This document shows, piece by piece, positions 1-7,173 of a DNA stretch of 64,000 nucleotides; the stretch's first letter is position 1; each line of letters opens with the position of its first letter. The translations under genes and the position numbers were made by a program. The notes beneath the pieces were generated by a model, which was given only the letters and a program-made list of their open reading frames with translations, ran no database searches and was not told the DNA's origin. Source of the stretch: Christiangramia gaetbulicola (GTDB lineage: Bacteria; Bacteroidota; Bacteroidia; Flavobacteriales; Flavobacteriaceae); contig NZ_QBKQ01000002.1 in assembly GCF_003054225.1 (NCBI RefSeq), positions 682,001-746,000 of the forward strand, in the 5' to 3' direction.

Positions 1-603
1 CTATGCTCTAACAATCCATCAGAAGCAGAAAAAATCATTGATAAGACAGATTTAAGAGAGCCAGAAAAAAGAAACATTTTAAGAAAATACATTCGTGAAT
101 CAAAGCGACTACTTTTAGATATCTCTCAAGAAAGAGAATCTAAATTGCTTACTATTAAACATAGTCTTCAAAATGAATTACAGGAATCTGATCTTTCAAA
201 AGAAATTTTAGATTATGTTGATCAATCAATTCCAGCTTCTAATTTCTCCGATAAAATTGCATTTGGAACTCAAAATGTACAGAACCAAACAATCAATATC
301 AATCCACAAATAATAAGTCAGGTAGATGGGGTTGTATGTAATGAATTAAACGGTAATATTCATTTTAACGCCCAAGAAAAAGAACTCTCTAAATTGATTG
401 AAAAATTTAGTGAGAATATTTCAGAGGCTAGTGAATTACAATCATCCTTATACGAATTAATTGACAAGGCCACTCCAAAGGAAAAGAAAAGAAGTTCTTG
501 GCAGAAATTATATGGCTTTTTAAGTAAAATCGCTCCTAAAGTTGGTGAAACAGGATTAAATATTCTTCTTCATTTTATCGAACAAAAAATGAAAGGAGAG
601 TAA
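1..603 (+). CDS. Hypothetical protein, 5' end outside window
   Basis: The reading frame is open from the first base, so the N-terminus lies left of the window; an internal TTG at 145 is not needed as a start. The visible 200 residues are strongly charged and mostly helical. A middle segment (codons about 85-120) is rich in Asn, Gln and Ile and looks beta-like. A helical C-terminus ends in an amphipathic stretch containing GETGLNILLHFIEQKMKGE. I do not recognise the family. The stop codon is only about 10 bp before the first attC-like repeat, so this is the cargo gene of the left-most cassette in the window. Its neighbour is a DUF4238 gene. A defence-related role is conceivable but unsupported. 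Confidence 0.7.
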   Translation, partial: LCSNNPSEAEKIIDKTDLREPEKRNILRKYIRESKRLLLDISQERESKLLTIKHSLQNELQESDLSKEILDYVDQSIPASNFSDKIAFGTQNVQNQTININPQIISQVDGVVCNELNGNIHFNAQEKELSKLIEKFSENISEASELQSSLYELIDKATPKEKKRSSWQKLYGFLSKIAPKVGETGLNILLHFIEQKMKGE

Positions 604-612
604 AAATACTAT

Positions 613-745
613 GCACAACAACGGTTAATCGCCAATAGACGGCAGCGTTAGTAAGAAAATAATTAACTTGACCAACAAACCAATACTAAGCCGACAAAGC
701 CGCGTCCCCTACTCCGCCAACTGGCGATAACCGAGACCGTTGTGC
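613..745 (+). repeat. attC-like cassette repeat R1 (intact)
   Basis: An imperfect palindrome that opens with GCACAACAACGG and closes with GACCGTTGTGC. The inner boxes are ATCGCC on the left and GGCGAT on the right. The centre carries the conserved GTTAGTAAGAAAATAATTAA block. Its right end GTTGTGCAAA is the exact complement of the left end of R2 (TTTGCACAAC), the next repeat. Confidence 0.85.
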
Positions 746-755
746 AAAAGTTAAT

Positions 756-1613
756 ATGAGTACTCCGAAGAACCACCATTACGTATCACAAGTCCACTTG
801 AAAAACTTTTTTAATACAAAGGATGGTGAAATCTATATTTACGATAAATCGAGAAAGAATCTTTACTCTAAAAAATCAACTAAAAGCGTTTTCAGTGAGA
901 AATTTGGAAACTCAAGATATATAAATGGCAAATTAGATCATAAGAGCTTAGAAGATGATTTAAATGAGCATTTTGAAAAAGATTTTCCAACACATTATAA
1001 TACTATAAACTCTTTTATTGAAAACCGGACTTGGAATAAAGAAGTAAAAGATGCATTAGTATATATAGCAAAATATGGGATAATTGCAGATTTTCGTACG
1101 CCTCGATATAAACAAAATTTTGAAGACAATTTCTTTTCAGCTTTTCAGCAAATATCACAGAGTGCGATACCGGAATTAAAGAAAGAAATTGATCAGATGT
1201 TTGATTATAAAGATCAGGTCCAGTATATGAATGTTGTAGATTATTCTAACATAGCTAATAAGATATTAGATTTAATGGGAGATCTAATATTTAGTATTCA
1301 AGTACCTAGGGACGAAAAAGATTATTTTTTAATTCCAGATATTGCTGGTGCAACTTCTCGAGAAAAAATTAATCAATACTTCAATCCCGAAATAAAAGAA
1401 ATAGCCTACATCGGAATACCACTCAGTAGTAAAATTTATATTCACTATTATTCAGAAAAATTATTTACCAAGGAAAAAAAGCCTACTTCAAGTCTTGTTT
1501 TTATTGATTCAGAAGAGGTGAATTTTATAAATAAAAAAAATTACGATTACTCACAGAATAAGGTAGCATGTGAAAATAAAGTGTTTTTAGAAGATTTTAT
1601 TCGCAAAAATTAA
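756..1613 (+). CDS. DUF4238 domain-containing protein
   Basis: A 285-residue cytoplasmic protein. The N-terminus carries the hallmark HHYVSQVHLKNF, matching the K/H-H-Y-V-P-x-x-Y-L-K-N-F motif that opens DUF4238, and continues with a YIYDK segment typical of the family. Length fits full-length DUF4238 proteins. No signal peptide or membrane segment is visible. The molecular function of the family is not established. ATG is 10 bp after repeat R1 and the stop is about 5 bp before R2, so the gene fills the cassette almost completely with no room for its own promoter. It is probably read from a promoter further left. The base composition is very AT-rich. Confidence 0.85.
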   Translation: MSTPKNHHYVSQVHLKNFFNTKDGEIYIYDKSRKNLYSKKSTKSVFSEKFGNSRYINGKLDHKSLEDDLNEHFEKDFPTHYNTINSFIENRTWNKEVKDALVYIAKYGIIADFRTPRYKQNFEDNFFSAFQQISQSAIPELKKEIDQMFDYKDQVQYMNVVDYSNIANKILDLMGDLIFSIQVPRDEKDYFLIPDIAGATSREKINQYFNPEIKEIAYIGIPLSSKIYIHYYSEKLFTKEKKPTSSLVFIDSEEVNFINKKNYDYSQNKVACENKVFLEDFIRKN

Positions 1614-1618
1614 CCTTT

Positions 1619-1753
1619 GCACAACAACGGTTCATCGCCAATAAGCGGCACTGTTAGTAAGAAAATAATTAACTTGACCAACGAACCAATACTAAGCCGA
1701 CAATTTCGCGTCCCCTACTCCGCCAACTGGCGATAACCGAGACCGTTGTGTGC
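1619..1753 (+). repeat. attC-like cassette repeat R2 (intact)
   Basis: Starts GCACAACAACGG and ends GACCGTTGTGTGC. Its own ends do not pair fully (GCACAAC against GCACACAAC). The right end GTTGTGTGCT is exactly complementary to the left end of R3 (AGCACACAAC). The internal sequence is nearly identical to R1. Confidence 0.85.
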
Positions 1754-1822
1754 TATTTTAATTGAAATTTGAACTTCATAAAAAACATATCCGACTACCT
1801 AAAATTTAAATTTTACTAGAAA

Positions 1823-2281
1823 TTTCCAGATGCTATATTAGCAGCTATAATTTTAGATCAAGAAGAAAATCAAGTTTATGGTAGGGTAAAAAATGGATAT
1901 GCAATTTTAGAAAGTTTACCATTACCCGAAACGGGTTACCGATATAAAGATATAGTCAAAGTTTCAAAAACTGATAAAGTCCAATTCTACAGAGAGGATA
2001 AAATTCAAGAATTTAAAAGTCAAAAGATTTATAGAAAGTCAAATATTCCAACCTTTGTTTTTAGATTGAAATTGTCTAAATATCAAGATTATTTTCAACT
2101 ACAAGGAAAATTCAGAGAATTTGGACATAAGATTTTGATACCAAATTTTAAAGCGGATAAAATTGGAAAATGGATAACAAGTTATGGCAGCTCTGACAAT
2201 CTAAAACAAGTAAAAGAAATTCTAAAAAAGTTTACTGACTCTAATAAGAACTGCAAAATAAGGAATATTGAAAAAGCGTAA
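1823..2281 (+). pseudogene. Hypothetical cassette gene lacking an ATG start
   Basis: An open frame of about 150 codons begins just after a TAG at 1817 and ends 5 bp before repeat R3. No ATG occurs in frame before the conserved-looking core; only an ATT/ATA or an internal TTG (2066) is available. The protein is hydrophilic, with Gly-Tyr-rich turns such as LPETGYRYKDIVKV near its first third. That pattern is loosely reminiscent of DUF4265 but too weak to assign. About 70 bp of apparently non-coding sequence separate R2 from the frame, longer than in neighbouring cassettes, which suggests a mutated or deleted 5' end. A functional gene with an unusual start is the alternative. Confidence 0.45.
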
Positions 2282-2286
2282 TAACA

Positions 2287-2423
2287 GCACACAACAACGG
2301 TTCATCGCCAATAAGCGGCAGCGTTAGTAAGAAAATAATTAACTTGACCAACAAACCAATACTAAGCCGACAAATCCGCGTCCCGCACTCCGCCAACTGG
2401 CGATAACCGAGACCGTTAGGTGC
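2287..2423 (+). repeat. attC-like cassette repeat R3 (intact)
   Basis: Starts GCACACAACAACGG and ends GACCGTTAGGTGC. The two ends differ (CACACAAC against the complement CACCTAAC), so they do not match each other. The right end GTTAGGTGC is exactly complementary to the left end of R4 (GCACCTAAC). GTTAGGT also fits the integron core-site consensus GTTRRRY perfectly. Confidence 0.88.
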
Positions 2424-2436
2424 AAATTTTATAAAA

Positions 2437-3282
2437 ATGATAGGAAATAAAACACTTGGAATATTAATTATCCTATTGATGATAAATTTTGGTAAACTAC
2501 ATAGCCAAGAACTAGTTATCGACGAACTTCAAAGAATCCAGTATTTAATACAGATGGAAAATTTTGAAAAAGCGATTGAATTTTCTAAAAAACTTGATGA
2601 TAGTCTATTTTGCGAGAAAAATGAATTATTAGGGTTTTCGTATAAAAATATCGGTAATTATAGTTTAGCAATTAATCATTATAAAACTTATATCGAGCAA
2701 TGTAATCCAAGCTACATACAAAGAATCAATCTAGGTGATGCATATTTCAAAATTGATAGTTTAGATTCAGCAGAAAAACAATTTAAAGAAGTAATAAAAT
2801 CTAATCCAAAGATGGGACTGGCATATTTTAATATAGGCCAAATAGAATATATCCGAAATAATAAAAAAGAAGCCGCTGATTTTTATTTAAAAGCAGTAAA
2901 TAATACGGGCTCAACATTAAACTTTGATTATGTAGAAATGATGATTCAGACCTTGATTGATTTAAAAGACTATGAAAAGGCAATCAAATTTTCAGATGAA
3001 GTAATTGGAATGTGGGAACAAAATACCAATGAATACAAATATTCTGAAATTCTCAAAGCAATGATTTATGGTGAAATGGGTGAATATGAGAAAGCTATTA
3101 AAAATATAGATGATATAATTGCAACTCAAATAGAACATCCCGCTATACTTTTAGAAGCATATTCAAACAAATTGAGATTTTTTGACAAATTAAAAGATAA
3201 GAATAAAGCTTGTCTAGAATATGACAAGATTAAAAATATAGATCCAAATGCTCCAATTCTCAAAAAATATGATTGCAAATAA
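2437..3282 (+). CDS. Secreted TPR-repeat protein
   Basis: A 281-residue protein with a signal peptide (hydrophobic segment ending near Ser-Gln at residue 23). It has several tetratricopeptide units from about residue 35: NEKNELLGFSYKNIGNYSLA, a canonical AYFNIGQIEYIRNNKKEAA near residue 130, then MIYGEMGEYEKAIKNIDD near 210. The domain forms a helical solenoid that binds protein partners in the periplasm; no catalytic domain is present. The partner is unknown. ATG lies 14 bp after repeat R3 and the stop 5 bp before R4, so it is a one-gene cassette without an internal promoter. Confidence 0.8.
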   Translation: MIGNKTLGILIILLMINFGKLHSQELVIDELQRIQYLIQMENFEKAIEFSKKLDDSLFCEKNELLGFSYKNIGNYSLAINHYKTYIEQCNPSYIQRINLGDAYFKIDSLDSAEKQFKEVIKSNPKMGLAYFNIGQIEYIRNNKKEAADFYLKAVNNTGSTLNFDYVEMMIQTLIDLKDYEKAIKFSDEVIGMWEQNTNEYKYSEILKAMIYGEMGEYEKAIKNIDDIIATQIEHPAILLEAYSNKLRFFDKLKDKNKACLEYDKIKNIDPNAPILKKYDCK

Positions 3283-3287
3283 AATCA

Positions 3288-3422
3288 GCACCTAACAACG
3301 GTTCATCGCCAATAAGCGGCAGCGTTAGAAAGAAAATAATTAACTTGACCAACAAACCAGTACTAAGCCGACAAATCCGCGTCCCTTACTCCGCCAACTG
3401 GCGATAACCGAGACCGTTGTGC
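3288..3422 (+). repeat. attC-like cassette repeat R4 (intact)
   Basis: Starts GCACCTAACAACGG and ends GACCGTTGTGC. The left end pairs with the right end of R3, and the right end GTTGTGC pairs with the left end of R5 (GCACAAC). Its own ends mismatch in the middle of the box. Confidence 0.87.
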
Positions 3423-3444
3423 TTAATATTTTAGAATAAAAATA

Positions 3445-3909
3445 ATGACAATCAAAGATGTAAAATATAAAAAGAGTTTTCAAAATGATCATAAACTCTC
3501 TAAACTTCTAAATCAATTTGAAAGTCTTATCAACGAACTGAAGAAAAAAAAATTAACCGAAAATTTGGTTCTATTTATTAACTCTCAAATTGAAGAAGTA
3601 AATTCAATAGAAGACTCGAACAAAAGATTAAAAAATAAAATCAGGAAAAATCAATCAAAAATTATTCAACAAGTAGAGAAAGAAAGTAAGATCGTGCCAA
3701 AAAACCATTACAGAAATACCTGGCTGGCCCTTGGTATGGCTGTCTTTGGTATACCCATGGGAGTTGCATTCGGAACCATTTTAGGAAATTTGGCGGTTAT
3801 AGGTATAGGATTGCCAATAGGAATGGCAATTGGAATAGCCATCGGAACTAATAAAGATAAACAAGCTTTAGAGGAAGGTAGACAACTTGATTTCGAAGTA
3901 AAATACTAG
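3445..3909 (+). CDS. Coiled-coil protein with Gly-rich membrane hairpin
   Basis: A 154-residue hypothetical protein. Residues 1-85 are highly charged and helical, rich in Lys, Glu and Asn, and likely a coiled coil. Residues about 95-140 form two hydrophobic segments rich in Gly, Ala and Ile (GMAVFGIPMGVAFGTILG and GLPIGMAIGIAIGTNK), resembling the glycine-zipper hairpins of small membrane-inserting proteins. There is no N-terminal signal peptide. The fold could suit an inner-membrane anchor or a pore-type effector, but the family is not recognised. It is a cassette gene: ATG 22 bp after R4, with its stop directly abutting R5. Confidence 0.65.
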   Translation: MTIKDVKYKKSFQNDHKLSKLLNQFESLINELKKKKLTENLVLFINSQIEEVNSIEDSNKRLKNKIRKNQSKIIQQVEKESKIVPKNHYRNTWLALGMAVFGIPMGVAFGTILGNLAVIGIGLPIGMAIGIAIGTNKDKQALEEGRQLDFEVKY

Positions 3910-4060
3910 GCACAACAACGTTTCACCGCCAATAAGCGGCACCGTTATTAAGAAGATAATTAACTTGACCAACAAACCAATACTAAGACAACTCACGAAG
4001 CATCGGGACCGTGTCCATTACTCCGCCTCCCGATTCTTCGGGAGCGATAACCGAGACCGC
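3910..4060 (+). repeat. attC-like cassette repeat R5 (right end eroded)
   Basis: The left end GGCACAACAACG is intact. The right half carries a nested palindrome (CACGAAGCATCGGGACCG paired with CTCCCGATTCTTCGGGAG). The outer right box is lost: the sequence reads GAGACCGCTTAAAAAAATC instead of GAGACCGTTRRR. It therefore does not pair with R6, and the gene fragment that follows lacks a start. Confidence 0.75.
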
Positions 4061-4064
4061 TTAA

Positions 4065-4187
4065 AAAAATCGTTTTGAAAATATTGATTCAGATCAAATT
4101 GAAAAAGAGCAATATCCAAGAGGAGAAGGTTCTTATAATCCAGATGATAAAATAAATTGGTTAATTGAAGAATTGAATTTAGAATAA
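4065..4187 (+). pseudogene. C-terminal fragment of a lost cassette gene
   Basis: About 40 codons end in DKINWLIEELNLE followed by TAA at 4185. The frame opens directly from the damaged edge of R5, after an in-frame TAA at 4062, and has no start codon. It is most simply the 3' remnant of a gene whose 5' part was deleted together with the right box of R5. The residual composition is acidic and hydrophilic. The family cannot be judged from this length. Confidence 0.5.
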
Positions 4188-4200
4188 ATAATAATATTAT

Positions 4201-4368
4201 ATGATCCAAAAAATTTTAAATATCAGGCCTATTTTTCTTTATATGCTTTCAGGGCTTATCACCTTTATTGCAAGAGAATTTTTCCAAATAGGAAGTGTAT
4301 CTTACTACATAATGATAGCATTCGCCATTCTCCTGTTTATTTTAGCAATAATTAGATTATTAAAATAA
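4201..4368 (+). CDS. Small two-helix membrane protein
   Basis: A 55-codon ORF starting MIQKILNIRPIFLYML with two hydrophobic helices (residues about 11-25 and 36-53) and a basic IRLLK end. The topology suggests a short hairpin in the inner membrane. It lies 13 bp after the stop of the preceding gene fragment and 2 bp before repeat R6, so it occupies the 3' half of the same damaged cassette and may have been co-transcribed with the lost gene. Function unknown. Confidence 0.5.
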   Translation: MIQKILNIRPIFLYMLSGLITFIAREFFQIGSVSYYIMIAFAILLFILAIIRLLK

Positions 4369-4370
4369 AC

Positions 4371-4532
4371 GCAGCCTAACAACTATTCATCGCCAATAAG
4401 CGGCAGCGTTAGTAAGAAAATAATTAACTTGACTAAGAAACCAATACTAAGAATACACATGAAGTATCTGGACCGCGTCCCTTACTCCGCCTCCTGATGC
4501 TTCGGGAGCGATAAACGAGATCGTTGTGTATA
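4371..4532 (+). repeat. attC-like cassette repeat R6
   Basis: Left end GCAGCCTAACAAC, right end GATCGTTGTGTATA, with the nested CCTGATGCTTCGGGAG hairpin variant inside. The right end GTTGTGTATA matches the complement of the R7 left end (TATTCACAAC) at nine of ten positions. Confidence 0.82.
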
Positions 4533-4788
4533 ATTTTCCATTCTTGATTGTGCATCATATGTTAAAATATAATTTATACTTGTTAAATTTTTAACATAAT
4601 TTTATTTTAGTCGAATCATATACTTAAGAGATTTCGCCATTATACATTAGATTTCAATTTCGATTACGTCATCTGCTCTTACTCTTCATACTCTAAGGAT
4701 TACCAAATCCTGTATAAAATGTTGGAAGTAGAAATTAGAAAATTAAATACCAATAAAGCTCTTCAGAGCTCTACTTTAAATCATTTAA

Positions 4789-5505
4789 ATGAAAAAATTA
4801 TTTTTATTATTACTGTTATGTATTAGTGGAATTTCGTGTCAAAAAAGCGATGACAATTCTCCATCGCCTGAACCTACACCTGAACCTGAGCCTACTCTTG
4901 TTGAGGAGAAAATATATGAAGGTGAAGTTTCTTTGGAAACTCAGGTAGACGTAGAGAATTTTGGGGCAGAAAAATATACAGTGATAACAGGAGAACTTTA
5001 TATCGGAAGTGACAATACAGATATTTCAGATCTAAGTTCATTAGGAACTTTAAAAAAAGTGGAAGGAAGTATCTATATTTTTAAAACAACTGCAGAGAAC
5101 TTAAAAGGTCTACATAATCTCGATACAATTAATATGGATTTACATATTAATTATAATCACCAACTAAGTAACCTAGAAGGTTTAGAAAGTCTAAAATTTA
5201 TAGATGCTAATTTCAACCTATCTTATAATGATAACCTAGAAAACTTAGAGGGTTTGACCGAAGTAAGTTCTGTTCACACATTTTATATCCAGGATAACAA
5301 ATCTTTGACTTCTCTTTCAGGAATGGAAGCTATAAAGAAAGCTATTTATTATGGTTCGGTATTTCGTAATGAATCTTTATCAGATTTATGTGGTATGAAG
5401 AATGCTTACCAAAATAGAGAAGAGGAGGATATGGAATGGACAATAGACAAAAATTTATATAACCCTAGTCCTGAGCAAATTATTTCAGGGGTTTGTAAAA
5501 ATTAA
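4789..5505 (+). CDS. Lipoprotein with receptor-L/leucine-rich-like repeats
   Basis: A 238-residue lipoprotein. Its signal peptide ends in a lipobox before Cys17 (GISCQKSDDN). The acidic residues right after Cys resemble the surface-export signal of Bacteroidota lipoproteins. A Pro-Glu-Pro linker follows (residues about 24-37). From residue 75 it has short beta-repeats of the receptor-L-domain type (ISDLSSLGTLKKVEGSIYI, LKGLHNLDTI, LSNLEGLESL, LENLEGLTEV), then a SLSDLCGMKNA cap with one Cys. Such domains bind ligands at the cell surface. It is a cassette gene, though about 250 bp of non-coding sequence separate it from R6, enough for its own promoter. Confidence 0.8.
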   Translation: MKKLFLLLLLCISGISCQKSDDNSPSPEPTPEPEPTLVEEKIYEGEVSLETQVDVENFGAEKYTVITGELYIGSDNTDISDLSSLGTLKKVEGSIYIFKTTAENLKGLHNLDTINMDLHINYNHQLSNLEGLESLKFIDANFNLSYNDNLENLEGLTEVSSVHTFYIQDNKSLTSLSGMEAIKKAIYYGSVFRNESLSDLCGMKNAYQNREEEDMEWTIDKNLYNPSPEQIISGVCKN

Positions 5506-5583
5506 AATAGGCTAATTGAAGAATCGTGTGAATTTCTAGATTAATAGTATCTACAGAAAATTAGAATCTCTCTGATAAGGAAA

Positions 5584-5735
5584 CTATTCACAACAACCCT
5601 TCATCGCCAATAAGCGGCAGCGCTAGAAAAAAAAATAATAAACTTAACCAACAAACTAATACTAAAGCCGACACCCGAAGTATCGGGACCGCGTCCCTTA
5701 TTCTGCCAACTTACGATAAGCGAGACCGTTGGCTG
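5584..5735 (+). repeat. attC-like cassette repeat R7
   Basis: Left end TATTCACAACAACCC, right end GAGACCGTTGGCTG. It includes the nested CCCGAAGTATCGGGACCGCG segment. The right end GTTGGC pairs with the R8 left end GCCGAC with one G-T wobble, while its own left box (CACAAC) would not pair. This is independent support for cross-repeat complementarity. Confidence 0.82.
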
Positions 5736-5787
5736 TAATGCCAATAAAATAGAAAATATAAAATTTACATTAATCCAAATTATAATC

Positions 5788-6291
5788 ATGAAAAATCATT
5801 ACCTCCTTCTATTATTATTAATCAGCTTATTATTTAGTTGCTCGACAGATGAAAAGCCTTTATTAAGGGATCGAGATATATCCGGAACATTTGAAATGTT
5901 CCTAGCTAAGCGTATCGAACTGACTACGGATGAAAATGGGTATACAGAGGTTGATAAAGCAGAATTTATTTTACAAGAATGTCTATCCAAAAATCAAATT
6001 ATTATTAAAGCTGATGGCACATTCGAACATATTGAGGTTACTGGAGCGGATTGTGAAACAGAAAAGTTAAGAAGAGGGACTTGGACTTATATACGTACAA
6101 GCTTTGGATCTTTTTACGGAGAATTAAAATTTAATAACTCTCCTATTATGTACGATACATTTACACTTGGTGGAACTGGAAATGATACACATATTGATAA
6201 TATATCAATTAAAGCGGGAGAGATAACTAGCGGTCTTAAAGACACCACACAAGTGAGTTATATTTATCACTACCAAAAAATTAGTGATTAA
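5788..6291 (+). CDS. Lipocalin-like lipoprotein
   Basis: A 167-residue lipoprotein with a lipobox at about residue 18 (LLFSCSTDE). After the acidic linker comes a segment beginning DISGTFEMFLAKRIELT and containing GTWTYIR about 100 residues in. This fits the small one-domain lipocalin-type (lipocalin_4/5-like) beta-barrel lipoproteins common in Flavobacteriia; the assignment is by pattern only. Two internal cysteines (CLS and DCET) could form a disulfide. It is a cassette gene between R7 and R8 and probably sits on the outer membrane. Confidence 0.7.
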   Translation: MKNHYLLLLLLISLLFSCSTDEKPLLRDRDISGTFEMFLAKRIELTTDENGYTEVDKAEFILQECLSKNQIIIKADGTFEHIEVTGADCETEKLRRGTWTYIRTSFGSFYGELKFNNSPIMYDTFTLGGTGNDTHIDNISIKAGEITSGLKDTTQVSYIYHYQKISD

Positions 6292-6307
6292 ATAATTCAT
6301 ACGCACT

Positions 6308-6432
6308 AATGCCGACAGCGGTTCATCGCCAATAAGTGGCACCGTTAGCAAGAAAATAATTAACCTGACCAACAAACCAATATTAAGCCGACTCCCGATG
6401 CTTCGGGAGCGATAATTGAGATCGTTTTAGTC
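6308..6432 (+). repeat. attC-like cassette repeat R8 (shortened)
   Basis: Left end GCCGACAGCGGTTCATCGCC, right end GAGATCGTTTTAGTC. The right arm is shortened: the tract from CCGCGTCC to the inner right box is missing and the arm reads CTCCCGATGCTTCGGGAG then CGATAATTG. Pairing of its right end with R9 is only partial. Confidence 0.75.
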
Positions 6433-6487
6433 AATTTGACAACTGAAATTGATAAAAAAAAACCTAAAAAAAAAATTGAGAATTGGT

Positions 6488-6964
6488 TTAATTAAAAAGT
6501 AATCCAAAAACTCCAACTATTATAGCTTCAGAAAAATTTGAAGCTCCATTTGGATTAAAGGAATCTCGAACAATATACCTAACGTCGTCGTCTAGCAATA
6601 AAGATCTGTTATTCATTAAAAGACTATTATTTTCTATAAACGAATCATTTCCTAAAAATAGATTTGTAAAAAAATTGGAATCATTTTTAAAAAAAGTTGA
6701 TGAACCACTATAGCTATAATTGCCTTCATAATTCAAATAAGTATCATAAGAATTGGTAGTCTCATTATAAAGCACAAGAGAATTAGTGCCTGATTGAAAA
6801 TTCAAATTCCTAATATCATAAGTTTGATTTTGAGAGTAAATTCTTGAGAATTTTAAAATCGATGTAGTATCATTAACGCTTTGTAAAGAATCATTTACTT
6901 GTCCATAAAATGACATACTTAGAAAAAAACAAAGTAAAATGAATACAGAATTAATATATTTCAT
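6488..6964 (-). CDS. Secreted hypothetical protein, reverse in cassette
   Basis: A 158-residue protein with a clear signal peptide (MKYINSVFILLCFFLSMSFYGQ). The mature part is rich in Asn, Ser, Thr and Tyr, with repeated short strands such as NYEGNYSYSGSSTFF and SFIENNSLLMNNRSLLL. This composition is typical of secreted beta proteins of Bacteroidota. The C-terminus EAIIVGVFGLLFN is hydrophobic. No known domain is recognised. It is the only cassette gene among the well-preserved units that reads against the repeats, so it must carry its own promoter in the roughly 150 bp right of its start. Confidence 0.7.
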   Translation of the reverse strand: MKYINSVFILLCFFLSMSFYGQVNDSLQSVNDTTSILKFSRIYSQNQTYDIRNLNFQSGTNSLVLYNETTNSYDTYLNYEGNYSYSGSSTFFKNDSNFFTNLFLGNDSFIENNSLLMNNRSLLLDDDVRYIVRDSFNPNGASNFSEAIIVGVFGLLFN

Positions 6965-7116
6965 AATTCATCAAAGATTGAAAGAAAACTAGATTCATGT
7001 AAGATATTAAGCTCAATCTAATATTAAATTAGCACAAATGAAGTCTTTTGAAAAATAAAGTCCTGATCTAATGTGTCACTAAACAGAATTAAGGTCATAA
7101 TTCTGCTAAATAAAAC

Positions 7117-7142
7117 TGGGAACAAAAACGGTTCATCGCCGA
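7117..7142 (+). repeat. attC-like repeat remnant R9 (left arm only)
   Basis: Only the left arm AACAAAAACGGTTCATCGCC survives. It joins directly to the leader of the next gene, so a deletion removed the centre and right arm. Confidence 0.6.
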
Positions 7143-7173
7143 AAAAATAACTTCCGTAAACAATCAGCAAACA

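Noticed and set aside
4018-5990. Reverse-strand frames of about 60 codons overlapping repeats and lipoprotein starts (4018-4209, 5601-5789, 5799-5990)
   Set aside because: They are antisense readings of the repeats or of clear forward genes and have no protein-like character of their own.
613-6432. Repeats as REP/MITE-type mobile elements or terminator hairpins
   Set aside because: Such elements should have ends that match each other within one copy and lie in either orientation. Here all recognised copies point the same way, one per gene, and their variable ends pair with the neighbour rather than with themselves. They also lack a T-run after a short stem.
613-6432. Repeats as a CRISPR array
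   Set aside because: The repeats are 130-160 bp and the intervals contain full protein-coding genes of 0.3-0.9 kb; no cas genes are present.
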